Shown here: piece by piece, positions 45,980 to 56,979 of the stretch | Position numbering within the stretch: the stretch's first letter is position 1 | How the letters are laid out: each line of letters opens with the position of its first letter | Assembly (NCBI GenBank): GCA_963969365.1 | Contig: OZ017753.1 | Location: forward strand, 992,001 to 1,056,000 | Length of the DNA stretch: 64,000 nt | Source: Asterochloris sp. CNOR1 | Taxonomy: Eukaryota; Chlorophyta; Trebouxiophyceae; Trebouxiales; Trebouxiaceae | Reading direction: 5' to 3' | Program-made: the position numbers and the translations under genes | The notes under the pieces: generated by a model | The model's database searches: none | Told to the model about the DNA's origin: nothing | The model's input: only the letters and a program-made list of their open reading frames with translations

Positions 45980-48168
45980 TCACAGCACGTCCAGGAGCTG
46001 TTGTATTTTGAAGACATACCAGTCTGCTCTGGCTGCCACAGAGGGGCGGTGCACGACACCGCCGTACCTGCAGACCAGAAGCTGTCACTGCAGGGCTGCC
46101 TGGAGGCAGAAGCATGAGCATCTGGTGCACGCCTAGTCTCACCCAATGAAGAGGTCTGCACCTCCAGGCTGTCTCGCCTCGGAGTCTGTGGCGCCATCTC
46201 CCACCATCACCATTGGGCTGTACCCATGCTGAGCCTGAAGGAGGCAGACACACATCAGGGCAAGGCACCAGCAGATGGCAGACCCATGCTGGCAGCAGGT
46301 AGGGTGCCCACAACAGACGCTGGCTCACGGCCTTCTGAGCAAGAGTGGGCACCATGAGCGGGGGGAGGTGCATGACCACACCGACCTTGATGGCTTTGAT
46401 GGCCTCTGGCTTGCCCCCACTTCTGGAGGTGAACTCGTGAGCATCAAAGCCAGAGTACGCTCCATCCTCCTGTGTGCAGGAAAGAGCAGCGTCTTAGCTG
46501 GAGGGTGCTGCACTGAGACAAGCCTTTGTCCACTGGGAGCTTCCTGCACTGCTGTGAGGACAACAAGCAGTGCCTGCCGCTGCCATCTCACTATCAGCTG
46601 TGAGCACCAGGATGCCTTTTGCGCACAGATGATGCCGCTTGTCACTGGCAGCCAACTGATATTGGTATCAAGGGCAGCTGTGCGGGCAGCACACCTTGTA
46701 CAGGATGGTGTTGGCGTAGACATGGTCACGAGGAATGCTTAGCATGTCTGCTATGGGGTTGATGATGGAGCGGAAGCCGCCTGACACCAGGTAAACGGCC
46801 GTGCCTCGCTCCTGCAGGCGCTTCGTCAGCTCCCTGATGCCTGCAGCACAGGGAGATTTCTGTCAACGCAACATACTGATAGCCCTGGATGAGGCATGTT
46901 GTGTTGGAGGATGCCTGTGAAAACGTTCCTGTGCTTGGTGGCAACCTGGTCTGGGGGGATTTGCACCTGCATGTTGCAACTCCAGCCCAACAGAGCAGTG
47001 ACATGTCTGGTGCAGCTTAAACAGACGGCCAGGTAGCGCGAGCCCCAGCTTGGCTGGGCCTGGGGCGCCTGCGGCGCTTGGTCAGCAGAGATGGTGCCCC
47101 GTGTAGTCACTAGGCTGCAATGTGAGTCAGGCACTGCCGAGCCAGCTTCTCTGGGCAGAGCCTGGGAGGCATTCCAGGCGCATGCAAGCATGCAGGGACA
47201 GGGCCTGATGCTCCGGCTCACATTGCACTGCAGGCAATAGCACTGCTCAAGCCCAAGCAAGCAAGTGAACCAAGCGTTTGTGCCCAGTTCAGGCTGACGT
47301 GCAAGCAACACGTTGCAGTCCCAAGCTCGCCTGGGCTGAGCCTGGGAGGGTGTTGCTGTATAAATTCCTCCATCTTCTCGGAAGTGACTTGCATCAGGGT
47401 CAGTCGGCTGGCCAGGGCCTCTTCAAACTTCATGCCCCCACTCATAGCACTGCACAACAGGTGGTCGTCCAGCTGCAGGGGATGTCATCATAGCCAGCTG
47501 CAGTGAATCTGGCACACGACTGCAGGCCATAAATAGAAGGAGGGCTCACTCAGCTGTCAGCGCTGCCACCTCTGCCCCCTTGCCCAGGTACTCTGCGAGC
47601 TCATCAATGGACTCATCCTCACACCTGAGGGCAGGCACTGGATGATTTAGCAGGCATTGCCCCTCCGAGGGCAGGCCAGTCAGCCTCAGTGAGGCCAGCT
47701 GCCAGCTCAGGAACAAGTGCTCGATAAAGAGCATGCATGGCGGCATGCTGGCTGTCACCCACAGTGTGCTGTCTACGTCAAAGCAGACGGCCTGCAGCAC
47801 AAATGCAGTGTGTGAAGGGGTCTGCATCATAACATGCACGGGCGACCTTCACTTGGACATCGTGGCCAGCGGGCCACCTGTGCTGTGTGCCAGATGTGCA
47901 AAACCTCCTCAGATGCCTCCAAATTTGGCGCTGCAGAGATCAAAGGCATCTTGAGGCGCCAAAGAAGGCCCAGATGGCAGCTCAAGCATCTGACCCCACC
48001 TGCAACGCCTGCACCCTGTGCATCAGAAGCTGCCATGGCCTGTCTGCTGCGCTTCCGATTGGGTGGCACAGGTCTCTGGCATGCAGCCCTGTGCAGCAAT
48101 TGTGGGAAGTTGGCGGCAGCCTGACGTTGGCTCAGCGATCGGACTGGGCGACACTGGCCAACATGCAT
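45980..48168 (-). CDS. Phosphoserine phosphatase, plant type (likely plastid)
   Basis: HAD-family enzyme that removes phosphate from O-phosphoserine, the last step of the phosphorylated serine pathway. The first exon (from the ATG at 48168) is Arg/Ala/Ser-rich, like a transit peptide, and ends EASEEVLHIWHTAQ, matching the plant SQEILDLWRNVE before the catalytic core. Motif I: AVCFDVDSTL (about 47760-47795), with nucleophile Asp and acid/base Asp. Then CEDESIDELAEYLGKGAEV, AMSGGMKFEEALASRLTLMQ, PPRLSPG, motif II AVYLVSGGFRSIINPIADML (about 46740-46800), SGFDAHEFTSRSGGKPEAIK (about 46390-46460) and motif III MVMVGDGATDSEARQPGGAD (about 46145-46200). The last exon ends ADWYVFKIQQLLDVL with TGA at 45980-45982. 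All catalytic motifs are intact. The N-terminal Met is the first in frame; later Met residues could also start it. Confidence 0.92.
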
Positions 48169-48428
48169 GATCTCAGCCTAGATTGATCTCCGACCAGTCA
48201 ACCCTTTTTGCCATCTGTGGCTGATTGGTCGTGCAATCAAGTCGAGACAAGTTGTGTCCGTACAGGTTCAGGTCTTCAATGAGGACATCACCTGGAACAC
48301 TGGTCCAACATCAATCTGGAGTTCCGCAGCTGGGATGTACAGCACAGCAACAGAGGCGATCTTTCCATCTGATGGTAGGCCACCAGATGCTATTGAGCAT
48401 CGCATGATTGCACAGGCAGGCTTTGCCC
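48169..48428. promoter_or_regulatory. Divergent upstream region, phosphoserine phosphatase / isoamylase
   Basis: 260 bases between the two proposed start codons, expected to hold both promoters. No TATA box stands out. A short plus-strand frame runs through 48254-48451 but has no splice or domain support. Confidence 0.35.
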
Positions 48429-51400
48429 ATGCTCTGTTCGCCACTTCGTGAACAGCCAACAACAAAGGCGACACAATACAAGGTGGTTGAAATCTCAGCA
48501 TGGCAGGCTCTGAATGCCGCACTGCAGGCCCTTACAGCCAACAATCGCCCACCAAGGCCTGCACAACAGGTGCAGGTGCAGGCCAAGTCAGTGGCTGCTC
48601 CTGCCAAGCAAACCAAAGCCAGGAAGGCGCCGGAAGCGGCCAATGCTGACTTGGCACTGCTGCGAGGTGACAGCATTCAGCATCTGTTTCTGAGCAAGCC
48701 AGGCATATGCAGCCTTGCATCCTACCTGCATGAGCAGTCATGTCTTTTATGCTGTCAGCAGTGCAGAGTGGCATCACAACCTGCAGCCATGATGCCTTCT
48801 CCTACAGGAGCGCTCAGCCTTTGCATCAGACCCTTGGCCATGCAGAGCACCATCCACTGTGTGCCCTTGTGTGCCTTGCCTCCCGCTTGTAGGAGCGCCC
48901 TCGTCTGTGGGGTCCCAGCCACCCTGTGCAGCGTGATTGCTGACTCCACACATTGGTTGGTAGCCTTGCCTGCCGCCTGCAGGAGCGCCCTCGCCCCTGG
49001 GGCCCTCGCCGGTCCAGGCTGGTATCAACTTTGCGCTGTACACGGAGCACGCAACAGCCGTCACCCTCGTCCTGCAGACTGCCGTATCTGAGCCCCCTCA
49101 GGAGTTTGCCCTGACCGCTGAGCAGCACCGCACCGGCAACGTATGGCATGCGCTGGTGGAGGGGCTGCCCAGGGCTGGGGTGCTGTATGGATTCAGGGTG
49201 GATGGCCCAGGCGGGTGGGAGACAGGCAACAGGTGAGGCCCAGCGTGGCAAGAGATGATGGCAGGCTACCCCTGGTCGGGGTGCAACATGGCTTCAGCCA
49301 GGAGTTGAGCTAGGCAGATGGCAGACAGCAGCAGGTCAGCTGTGCTGCTGCCCTTAACGAGTGCTCAGGGCCAGATTTATGTGCTAAGCCAGGAGCAGCA
49401 GCAGACCTGTAGCCCCATGTGCAGCAGGTGCGCAACACTGCCCATTGCTTGGGAAATGTTTCAAGAGAATGAGCAGAGTTGAGAGTCAGCTGCAGGCATG
49501 CTACCAGCCAGAGCCCCTCCTGTTCCCAGCGCATTGCTCAAGAGCGTCCAATGGCAGTGCGCTTCTCTCAGAGCCCAAGACTTGAACGGTGCTTGTGCTT
49601 GCAAAGGCATTCCAGCTGTGAACAAGCACACCTGTGTTGTGCACGCCGCTGGTAACATAGCAGGTATTCCCTCACCCCTCAGCAAAAGGATGCTGCTGCT
49701 CACTGAGCCAGCTGTCATGCGCTCATCTGCAGATGGTACCCTGAGAAGGTGCTGCTGGACCCCTATGCCCCTCTCATTGCTGGCAGGCAGCGCTTTGCTC
49801 AGCGTGATCAGGTGGAACAATTCCACGAGAAGGTGGGTGGACCAAAGCGCATGCCTCTTAGCAGGAAGTTTTCTTGAGCACAGCCCCATGGACACAGTCA
49901 AAGCAGCGACGCAAGTCAGCAACGCTGCCTGCTGCTGAGTGGTGGGCATGCATGTCAACCACATTGCTGTCCTCAGCTCTGCTGCCGAGGCTGCCCCTGC
50001 ACCGCAAACACCTCCTTTGGGAGATTTGCCTTATGAGGAACATTTTTGGTGCCTGATTCCCTGTCGTCTGATCTGCTGACCCCCAAGCCTGTAAGGGATC
50101 CGCCCCTCTGGCAATGCTCACTGGCATCAGACAGCTCTGCTGCCTGTTGAGGATGCCTGGTGGGCGCCGCTGACAGCTGGCCATGCCCCGGCTGCCTGCT
50201 GCGATTGCCTGATGGGCGCTGCTCACACTCGCTGTCTCCCCATTGACCCTGCCGCTCCTTGCTGGGCACCATGGGCATCCTTTCATGCAGCGCTGTTGTG
50301 GTGTCTTCAGGAGGGCAGCGTATTCAGGGGAACATTTGATTTCACCTCAGAGCCATTTGACTGGGGGACGGACTACCACCGCCCCAATCTGCCCTGGCAG
50401 GACCTGATTGTGTATGAGATGCCCATCCGGTCCTTCACTGCCGACCCCTCCAGCGGAGTGGGAGAGGGCCTGCAGGGCACCTTTGCTGGCGCTGCTGCCA
50501 AGGTGGGCACTGCTCCTGTCAAGTACCTGTTGCAGCCCTGCTGTTGGGAAGGAAGGGTCCCAGGCAAGGTACAGGGGCAGAACCCAATGTTGGTGCTGCA
50601 ATGCATGCTAAGGAGGCATGTTGTCCATCCCTAAAGATGCATCTAGAAGCCTGGGCAGGGGACGGCAGCCCTATGCTCCCGCAGCGGGGTGTCGTGTCCC
50701 GCAGGGTGGGCAGCACCTTTGTGCGGGCAGCTGCCAAGGTGAGCACACAAAGGAGGCCTGGGGTGATCTCCTGCACACGCCTCCAGTGGGCTGGACAAGG
50801 CATTCCTGTGTCTTACGCAGCAGTGTGCCAGCCTGCAGTGTGGGTGCATCCAATGGGTGCAGGCGAGGGCCTGCAGGGCAGCTATGCTGACTTGGCTGCC
50901 CCAACAAAAGAAAATTTGAGACTAATCTGTTGCAGCCCTGCTGTTGGGAGGGGCCCAGGCAAGGTGTCTTTGCAGGGGCAGCCTGCACAGGTGGGCAGTT
51001 CTGTCACAGTGGGCAGCAAATTTGCTGTGCAGGGCTTGTTTGGAGGCCAGCAAGCAGGTGTTGATTTGCTCCGCATCTGCAGAAATGGCTCATGTTCTCC
51101 TGCAGCAGAGGAAGCAGCTACTGCACAGCTGCCCCGACTGGTTACCAGCCCCAGCAGTGCGTACACCCGGCAAGTATGGAAGCTGTACTGTGCAAGTGCA
51201 CGCCTGGCTTCAGTCCCCATGCACCAGTGGGAAGTGGGTCCTGCACAGCTGCCCCACCGTACCACAACCAGGCTGGCACAGGCCTCCTGCCACACAGGAT
51301 CTTGTCAGTAAATGCTGTCCATGCAGATCCCTCACCTGAAGGAGCTGGGCATCAATGCAGTGGAGGTTCTGCCTGTGTTCGAGTATGATGAGCTTGAGTT

Positions 51401-54400
51401 TCAGCGCAGCCCCAACTCGCGGGACCACATGGTCAATATCTGGGGCTACTCTCATATCAACTTCTTTGCCCCCATGTGAGTTGGCCTGCACTTCATGCAG
51501 CACCTTGCACTTGAACAGCCCATTTGGCGTTGGTGTCTGCCCTCATGCAAGCTTGGCTGCAACTGCGCATGTGGACGGTGGTGCACATGCAGGTGTCCAT
51601 TAAGTTTTGTGCACCTTATGACTCTGGCTCAGCTCTGCACATGCTGCTCATGCAGACTCCGTCAGGCATGGCTGCACACCTCCTGCAGACATGCAGGCTG
51701 TGCTCAATTGCACCTGCCTTGTTGCAGGAGCCGCTTTGCAGCCGATGGCGGCGGCCCGGCTGCTGCTGCTCGGGAGTTCAAGCAGCTGGTCAAGCAGCTG
51801 CATGAGGCTGGCATCGAGGTCATCCTGGATGTTGTTTACAACCACACTGTGGAGGGTGCGTCTCTTGTGTCCACAGAAAGCACGAGAGATATTTCCTGGT
51901 GTGTTCACAGGTTGTTGGAGTGCATTTGGTGGTGGAGGTTGTGAGTGGTCAACCTTGACATGCAGCTGAAGGTCTAGTTGCAGGCATTGCTTAGACAGGC
52001 TTGAGGCATCTCTGGACTTCCAGCAAGCAGATGCTGTGCAATGAGGCATCTGCTATGCTTGTTGGGCACAAGAGCGTACCACTCACATGCAGCCTTCGGC
52101 CTGTGCATTTGATTGGTGGCCATGCTGTATGTCTAGAGTAGCCCCTTTTACCTGGCGGCGCCTCAGTGACAGACTGGGTCCTGAGTTGTGGAACTCCTGC
52201 ACCCACAGGCGGTGACGATGACCCCTACACGCTCTCCTTCCGGGGTATTGACAACAGCACCTACTACATGCTGGACAAGGCGCAGTATGTGCAGCTGCTC
52301 AACTACAGCGGGTGTGGCAACTCCATCAGCGGGAATCACCCCCAGGTCAAGCAGATGATCATCGACTCTTGCAAGCAGTGAGTGACCAGTTTGGGAGGCA
52401 TGCTTGGGGGATCGCCATCTGTGCTGCCCTGCGCAGGCTGCTGTTACTGACATGCGAGCCTCTCGAGCGGTGAAAATGGTGGCAATCCCTCTCTCCCTTT
52501 GCAGACGTTGCCCCCCAGGCCAGGCACATGGTCATGGGGGCCTGCAGGCCGCAAGTTGCTTCCTCTCTGCCTGCCTGCTTGTCCTCTGCTGTACTGTGAG
52601 GGTCTCAGCGCCTGATCAAGACCCTGCTGGAGCTCTGCAGCCTTCTGAGCATCTGTACACATCATGGAGGTGCCTTGCGCTGAAGCTGTGACTGCACAGA
52701 CACAACTTGCTGGTCCCGCTGCGACTGGGGGCGGGGGGCATCCCACTCTGCCTGCTTAGCCCCTGGCTGTACCTCTTTTACACACAAAATCTATTGTCAC
52801 AAAATCTATTGGTGATCCCCCGGATCCCAGGCGCTTCAAGGACATTAGCTGTGCTGACCCGCAGCTGGGTGGAGGAGTATCATGTGGATGGCTTTCGCTT
52901 TGACCTGGCCTCCTGCCTGTGCCGCGACCCCCAGGGGCACCCCCTGGCAGCGCCGCCACTGATCCGGGAGCTTGCCAAGGACCCTGTGCTGTCCAAGGTG
53001 AGGGCTGGCAGCAGCGCTGCTGCGCCACTGTCAACACATGCAGGTGACAGGGAAGCTGTGCAGAATGCCAGGGCACGCTGTGCTTAGCTGGCAAAGGACA
53101 CTGTGCTCGCCGCAGTAGGGACGCACTCAAGTCCTACCTCTGCAGCGACCCCTCCTTTCAGGTGCAGCGCCCAGCAGAATGTGAGTGAAAGTGCTTGCTT
53201 TGTGATTTGCACGGCAGGTGAGGAATAGGGCTGTGGTGCTGTGGGAACCACCAATCTGCTGCGCTGATGTAGGGCTCTGGCAGACCTGACGCTGACGTGT
53301 TTCAGTTGGCAACCTGCCTGTTCGCACATGCTGTGGCCAGGCAGTAGGGCTATTTCTCTCTGGTGCAATTACATGCTTGTCATAGCTGCTCAGGTACAGT
53401 CTGCATGCCTTGTAGCTCAGTCTTAGTGGCAGCCTTGCACCTGGGGGTCCATGCTCATGATGCAGCACATGTGGGCCCAGGCCGATCATAGGGAGCTCTA
53501 TAGCTGCTCAAGGATGCTGAGGCTGAGATGAAGGCTCCTGCCGTGTTCCGCCTGGCCGTCAATTCCCTGAGATTGTCCAGGTTGACATGGTTCCACTGCC
53601 CGCCAAGCCAATCTGATCATGGATCCCCAGGGGTGCCTGACACACTGAAGCCCCTGTCCCTGCATCTTATTCATGCAACCTGGACGCGCTGTGCAGTCAA
53701 GCGCTGCCAGGCCAAGCTGATCAAAGACTCCATGGACTGTACTGGCCTGCAGCAGGCTGGGATGTGAAGATGGGAGCACACGACATGCTGTCGGCTGCCG
53801 AGGGTCTGTGAAGACTGCTTGTTCCTGCCCTTTCAGGTCAAGCTGATTGCAGAGCCCTGGGACTGTGGGGGCCTCTACCAGGTGGGCGGCTTCCCCAATT
53901 GGGATGTCTGGGGGGAGTGGAACGGCAAATTCCGCGACGATGTGCGCCGCTTCATCAAGGGGGACGCCGGCGTCAAAGCAGCCTTTGCCACCCGCATTGC
54001 TGGCTCTGCAGACCTGTACAACGTCAACAACCGGTGAGGCATGGGGGTGCCACCTGCATGGCAAAGCTTGGGCCAGGGAGAAACTTCCAAACCTGTCAAC
54101 AAGCTGATCTCTGTAGCAGCCTGGCCTGCAAGCTGCGCACACGCTGCCAGATGCCCTGGCTGCGACTTCGCACAGCAGCTGTGAGTTTCGCAAGCAGCTG
54201 TACCTGTACAGAGCATGAGCTTCCTGCAGACTCACGGCCTGGGTGTGCCCTGACGCTCCAGCTCCCTCTCTGCCCTTGTGCAGGAAGTTCCACCATGGCT
54301 TCCACTTTTGCATTGATTGCCTGCACCGGCCTCACCCTGTGAGACATTACATCTGCCTTTGCCCATCTGGCTCACACAGAAAGCTGCAACATGGCCTCCA

Positions 54401-56623
54401 AATGGGCACAACTGGCTGGCAACCCAAGACCTGCTGGCTGCCCTGCAGGAAGCCCTACCATGGCACCAACTTTGTGATCGCCCACGATGGCTTCACCCTG
54501 CATGACTTGGTGGCCTACAACGACAAGCACAACGACGCCAACGGGGAGCAGAACCGCGACGGCAGCAATGACAACTTCAGCTGGAACTGCGGGGTTGAGG
54601 GAGACACGCAGGACGCGGGGGTGCTGGGGCTGAGGCAGAGGCAGATGCGCAACCTCATGGTGGCGCTGATGATGGCCCAGGGGACGCCAATGGTGCTCAT
54701 GGGTGAGCAGAGGCAGCTTGAGCCTCCTCCTGGCGCTCTGGTCTGTCAGGCTGGGCAGGATGCGTAAGGGCAGCTTCTCAGAGCTTCCATGGGCCAGGGC
54801 TGACCACTAAGAGTGGCACAAAGCCTTCTGGGTGTTGCTTGAGCATCGGCGCTGATGGTAGCCCAGGAGACGTGCATGGTGTGTAGGGGTCATGGCAGGC
54901 TTTGTAAGGTGATCTTGAGCTGTTGTGGTAGCAGGTAGGCAGAGGGCGCATGGTCCCTCCTGGTGCATCTCAGGGCGACTGGGGCCCAAGCCATGCTGAG
55001 GGGAAGCAGTATGAATTGCTGATGGTGGCACTGAGCAGGCTAATAATCCAACAGTCATGTCCATGGCCTCTGCTGTCCAAAAAATGTGAAGGCCAGATGG
55101 TAGCATGGTGAGTGCTGGCATCTGCCTGCTGCAGTTGCTGCCAGATGAGGCACCCCTCGCTTGTGCTGGCACATTTTGCTGGAAGAGCAGCCTGCTGCTG
55201 GCGGGGTGGCAAAGCAGCAGGCAGATGCCAGATGAGGCACCCCTCGTTTGTGCTGGCGCCATTTGCTGGGGGAGCAGCCTGCTGCCGGCAGGGTGGCCAA
55301 GCAGCAGATAGCCTTTGCAAAGCAGCCATGTGGCTCGCGCACCTGTCAGAAGCTGAATGGCCGCCTGCGCAAGTGGGTGATGCGAGCCGTGCAGAGGATG
55401 GGAAGGAGCAGTCATGGAGGGCGACAACAATAGCTTGGTGTCAACTCTGCTCAGCTTGCAGTGCACAGGTTTGAGCAGCAGGCCATGCTTGCACTCCAGG
55501 TGATGAGTATGCGCAGTCCCGCGGGGGCAACAACAACTGGTACGGCCATGACACGCGAATGACGCGCTTCGAGTGGGACCAGCTGGAAAAGCAGCGGGGC
55601 ACCTTCTTCAAGTTCTACAGGTGGGCTTGCGGGGACAGAAGCCTTGGTGTGCTTCATATGCTAAGTATTAATGAATCTGTCAGGGGGCAAAGCAGACCTG
55701 AATGCTGGTTTTGCTTCTGCTTTTGCAGTGAAGTGCTCTGCTTCAACCCCAGCTGTGCCATGATTCACTGACTTTGCTGGCACCCCTGCTGAGCCTCAAC
55801 AAAGCCTGCTGACCCTTGTCCTGGCACCCCTTGCCGGGCATCAATATAGCCTGCTAATCCTTGTCGTCCCCGCACTAAGCGCCATCACTTGCTGATTGAG
55901 CAGTGCTCCGTTATGGAGTCATCAAATCTGTCCCTGCTGCAATGGCCTCACCCACTTATGGCAGCATAGCTGCAGAAGCAGAAGCTTTGGAGGTGCATCA
56001 TGCTGTTTTCAATTTGCCCATGCTCGTGCAGAAGAACCCCTGCTGTGGCCCAGCATTGCTGTACATGCTCAGGCAGTGGCTAGACTCATTGATGACCCCT
56101 TCTGCAGTGGCTAGACTCGTTTAAGCCCCTCCTGCTGTGGCCTGATCAGTTCCAGCCACAGCACCTGTGCAGCTCCTGAGATGTGCTCACCATTTTCACC
56201 CGCATTGGCAGTGGCACCCCAGCAGGGGCTCACAGCATTGCTCGGTAAACAGTCAGCTCTCTTTCCTGTAGTGGCCTGATCCACTTCCGGCGGCAGCATC
56301 CTCTGCTGGGGCGTGCGGAGTTCCTGGGCCCTGGCGACATCACCTGGCATGAGGACAACTGGGACAACCTCGACAGCCGCTTCCTTGCCTTCACCCTCCA
56401 TGACAATGGGCAGGGTGGGGGCAGCCTTTATGTGGCTTTCAATGCCCACACCTATGCTGTGAATGCCTGTCTCCCAGAAGCCCCCAGTGGCAAGAGGTGG
56501 AGCAGAGTTGTGGACACCAATTTGTGGGACCAGGGCAAGGATTTCACTCCCGGGGGCAATGCTGGTGTGGACGCAATGTACAATGTGCAGCCCTTCTCTA
56601 GCATAGTCCTGATGGCAAAGTAG
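48429..56623 (+). CDS. Isoamylase-type starch debranching enzyme
   Basis: GH13 enzyme that hydrolyses alpha-1,6 branches of glucan, expected in the plastid. The proposed exon 1 (48429 to about 48667) starts [18 protein letters not shown], is Ala/Gln/Lys-rich and fits a transit peptide. It joins in phase to the exon at 48983 ([20 protein letters not shown], the CBM48 start). Later exons carry [48 protein letters not shown], region [36 protein letters not shown], region [14 protein letters not shown] (nucleophile Asp), region [23 protein letters not shown] (acid Glu), region [22 protein letters not shown] (stabilising Asp), [19 protein letters not shown] and the C-terminal exon from 56272 to the stop at 56621-56623. 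All catalytic residues are present. The sequence does not by itself decide between ISA1 and ISA3 type. Several introns hold decayed copies of neighbouring exon edges. Confidence 0.92.
48790..49020 (+). repeat. Three tandem acceptor/exon-start copies in isoamylase intron 1
   Basis: Acceptor AGs at 48806-48807, 48891-48892 and 48981-48982 are each followed by gagcgc. The last two copies share cctc.c.ctggggtcc or ggccc after it, and both are preceded by ttgcct.ccgc.tg. Spacing is 85 and 90 bases. Only the third continues into the long conserved frame ([13 protein letters not shown]). All three are formally usable 3' splice sites. Confidence 0.8.
50454..50990 (+). repeat. Copies of an exon end and donor within isoamylase intron
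   Basis: The exon end at 50454-50508 (..[14 protein letters not shown] before GTGGGC) and its following intron start recur at about 50855-50951: gagggcctgcagggcagc..., and later the same ttgcagccctgctgttggga. A third partial copy at 50705-50744 keeps gcagctgccaag followed by gtgagc. The outer copies are about 400 bases apart. Confidence 0.75.
53700..53890 (+). repeat. Decayed copy of isoamylase region III exon start
   Basis: The real exon start at about 53836 (caggtcaagctgattgcaga..) has a degenerate copy at about 53707-53760 (ccaggccaagctgatcaaag.., then gactgtactggcctgcagcagg against gactgtgggggcctctaccagg). They are about 130 bases apart. The copy lies in the upstream intron. Confidence 0.7.
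54660..55130 (+). repeat. Copies of exon end before the MGDEYAQ exon in isoamylase intron
   Basis: The exon end at 54660-54708 (gtggcgctgatgatggccca.., donor GTGAGC) recurs in the same intron at 54846-54890 (atcggcgctgatggtagccc.. gagacg.. atggtg). Shorter partial matches occur near 55018-55040 (gctgatggtggcactgagcag) and 55088-55115 (agatggtagcatggtgagtg). Confidence 0.65.
55138..55325. repeat. Two tandem copies of about 95 bases in isoamylase intron
   Basis: Copies at about 55138-55225 and 55226-55320 share gccagatgaggcacccctcg.ttgtgctggc, ttttgctgg or tttgctggg.gagcagcctgctgc.ggc.gggtgg, and caaagcagcag or ccaagcagcag. They are near-identical, so this duplication is younger than the others in the same gene. 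Confidence 0.85.
56030..56300 (+). repeat. Copies of acceptor and exon start before isoamylase C-terminal exon
   Basis: The real acceptor is at 56270-56271, followed by tggcctgatccacttcc. Related segments occur at about 56132-56151 (gctgtggcctgatcagttcc), 56082-56110 (gcagtggctagactcattg) and 56104-56120 (gcagtggctagactcg), plus a weaker one near 56036 (gctgtggcccagc). Confidence 0.7.
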
Positions 56624-56979
56624 TGCTGAGAAATGCATCAGGTTGCGCAGGACACGTCAATCAGGGAGCAGGCAGAGCTGCCACCACCGCTCCATTGCCT
56701 TACTGGACCCCCTCACTCTTGTGACAGGCGCAGCACACAACAATCTGAACCTCTGCCAATTGATTGACATGACCCTGCCCTGTGTGACTGAAGATGTGCA
56801 TATGCATGCACACATTCGAATTGAGGTGTATACAACTCCGTGTGTCATAGACAGGAACGAGTACACCATGAAAGTCTCCCCACATGAATAATCTGCACAT
56901 GGTCCAGGCCATGGAGGCTAACATCTGCCAGCCTCCATGGCCAGGCTGAATTAATGCCCTTGTCTCAGCACCAGCTGCT

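Noticed and set aside
47887-48186. Plus-strand frame of 99 codons beside isoamylase
   Set aside because: It is antisense to the first exon of phosphoserine phosphatase, whose peptide matches the plant protein.
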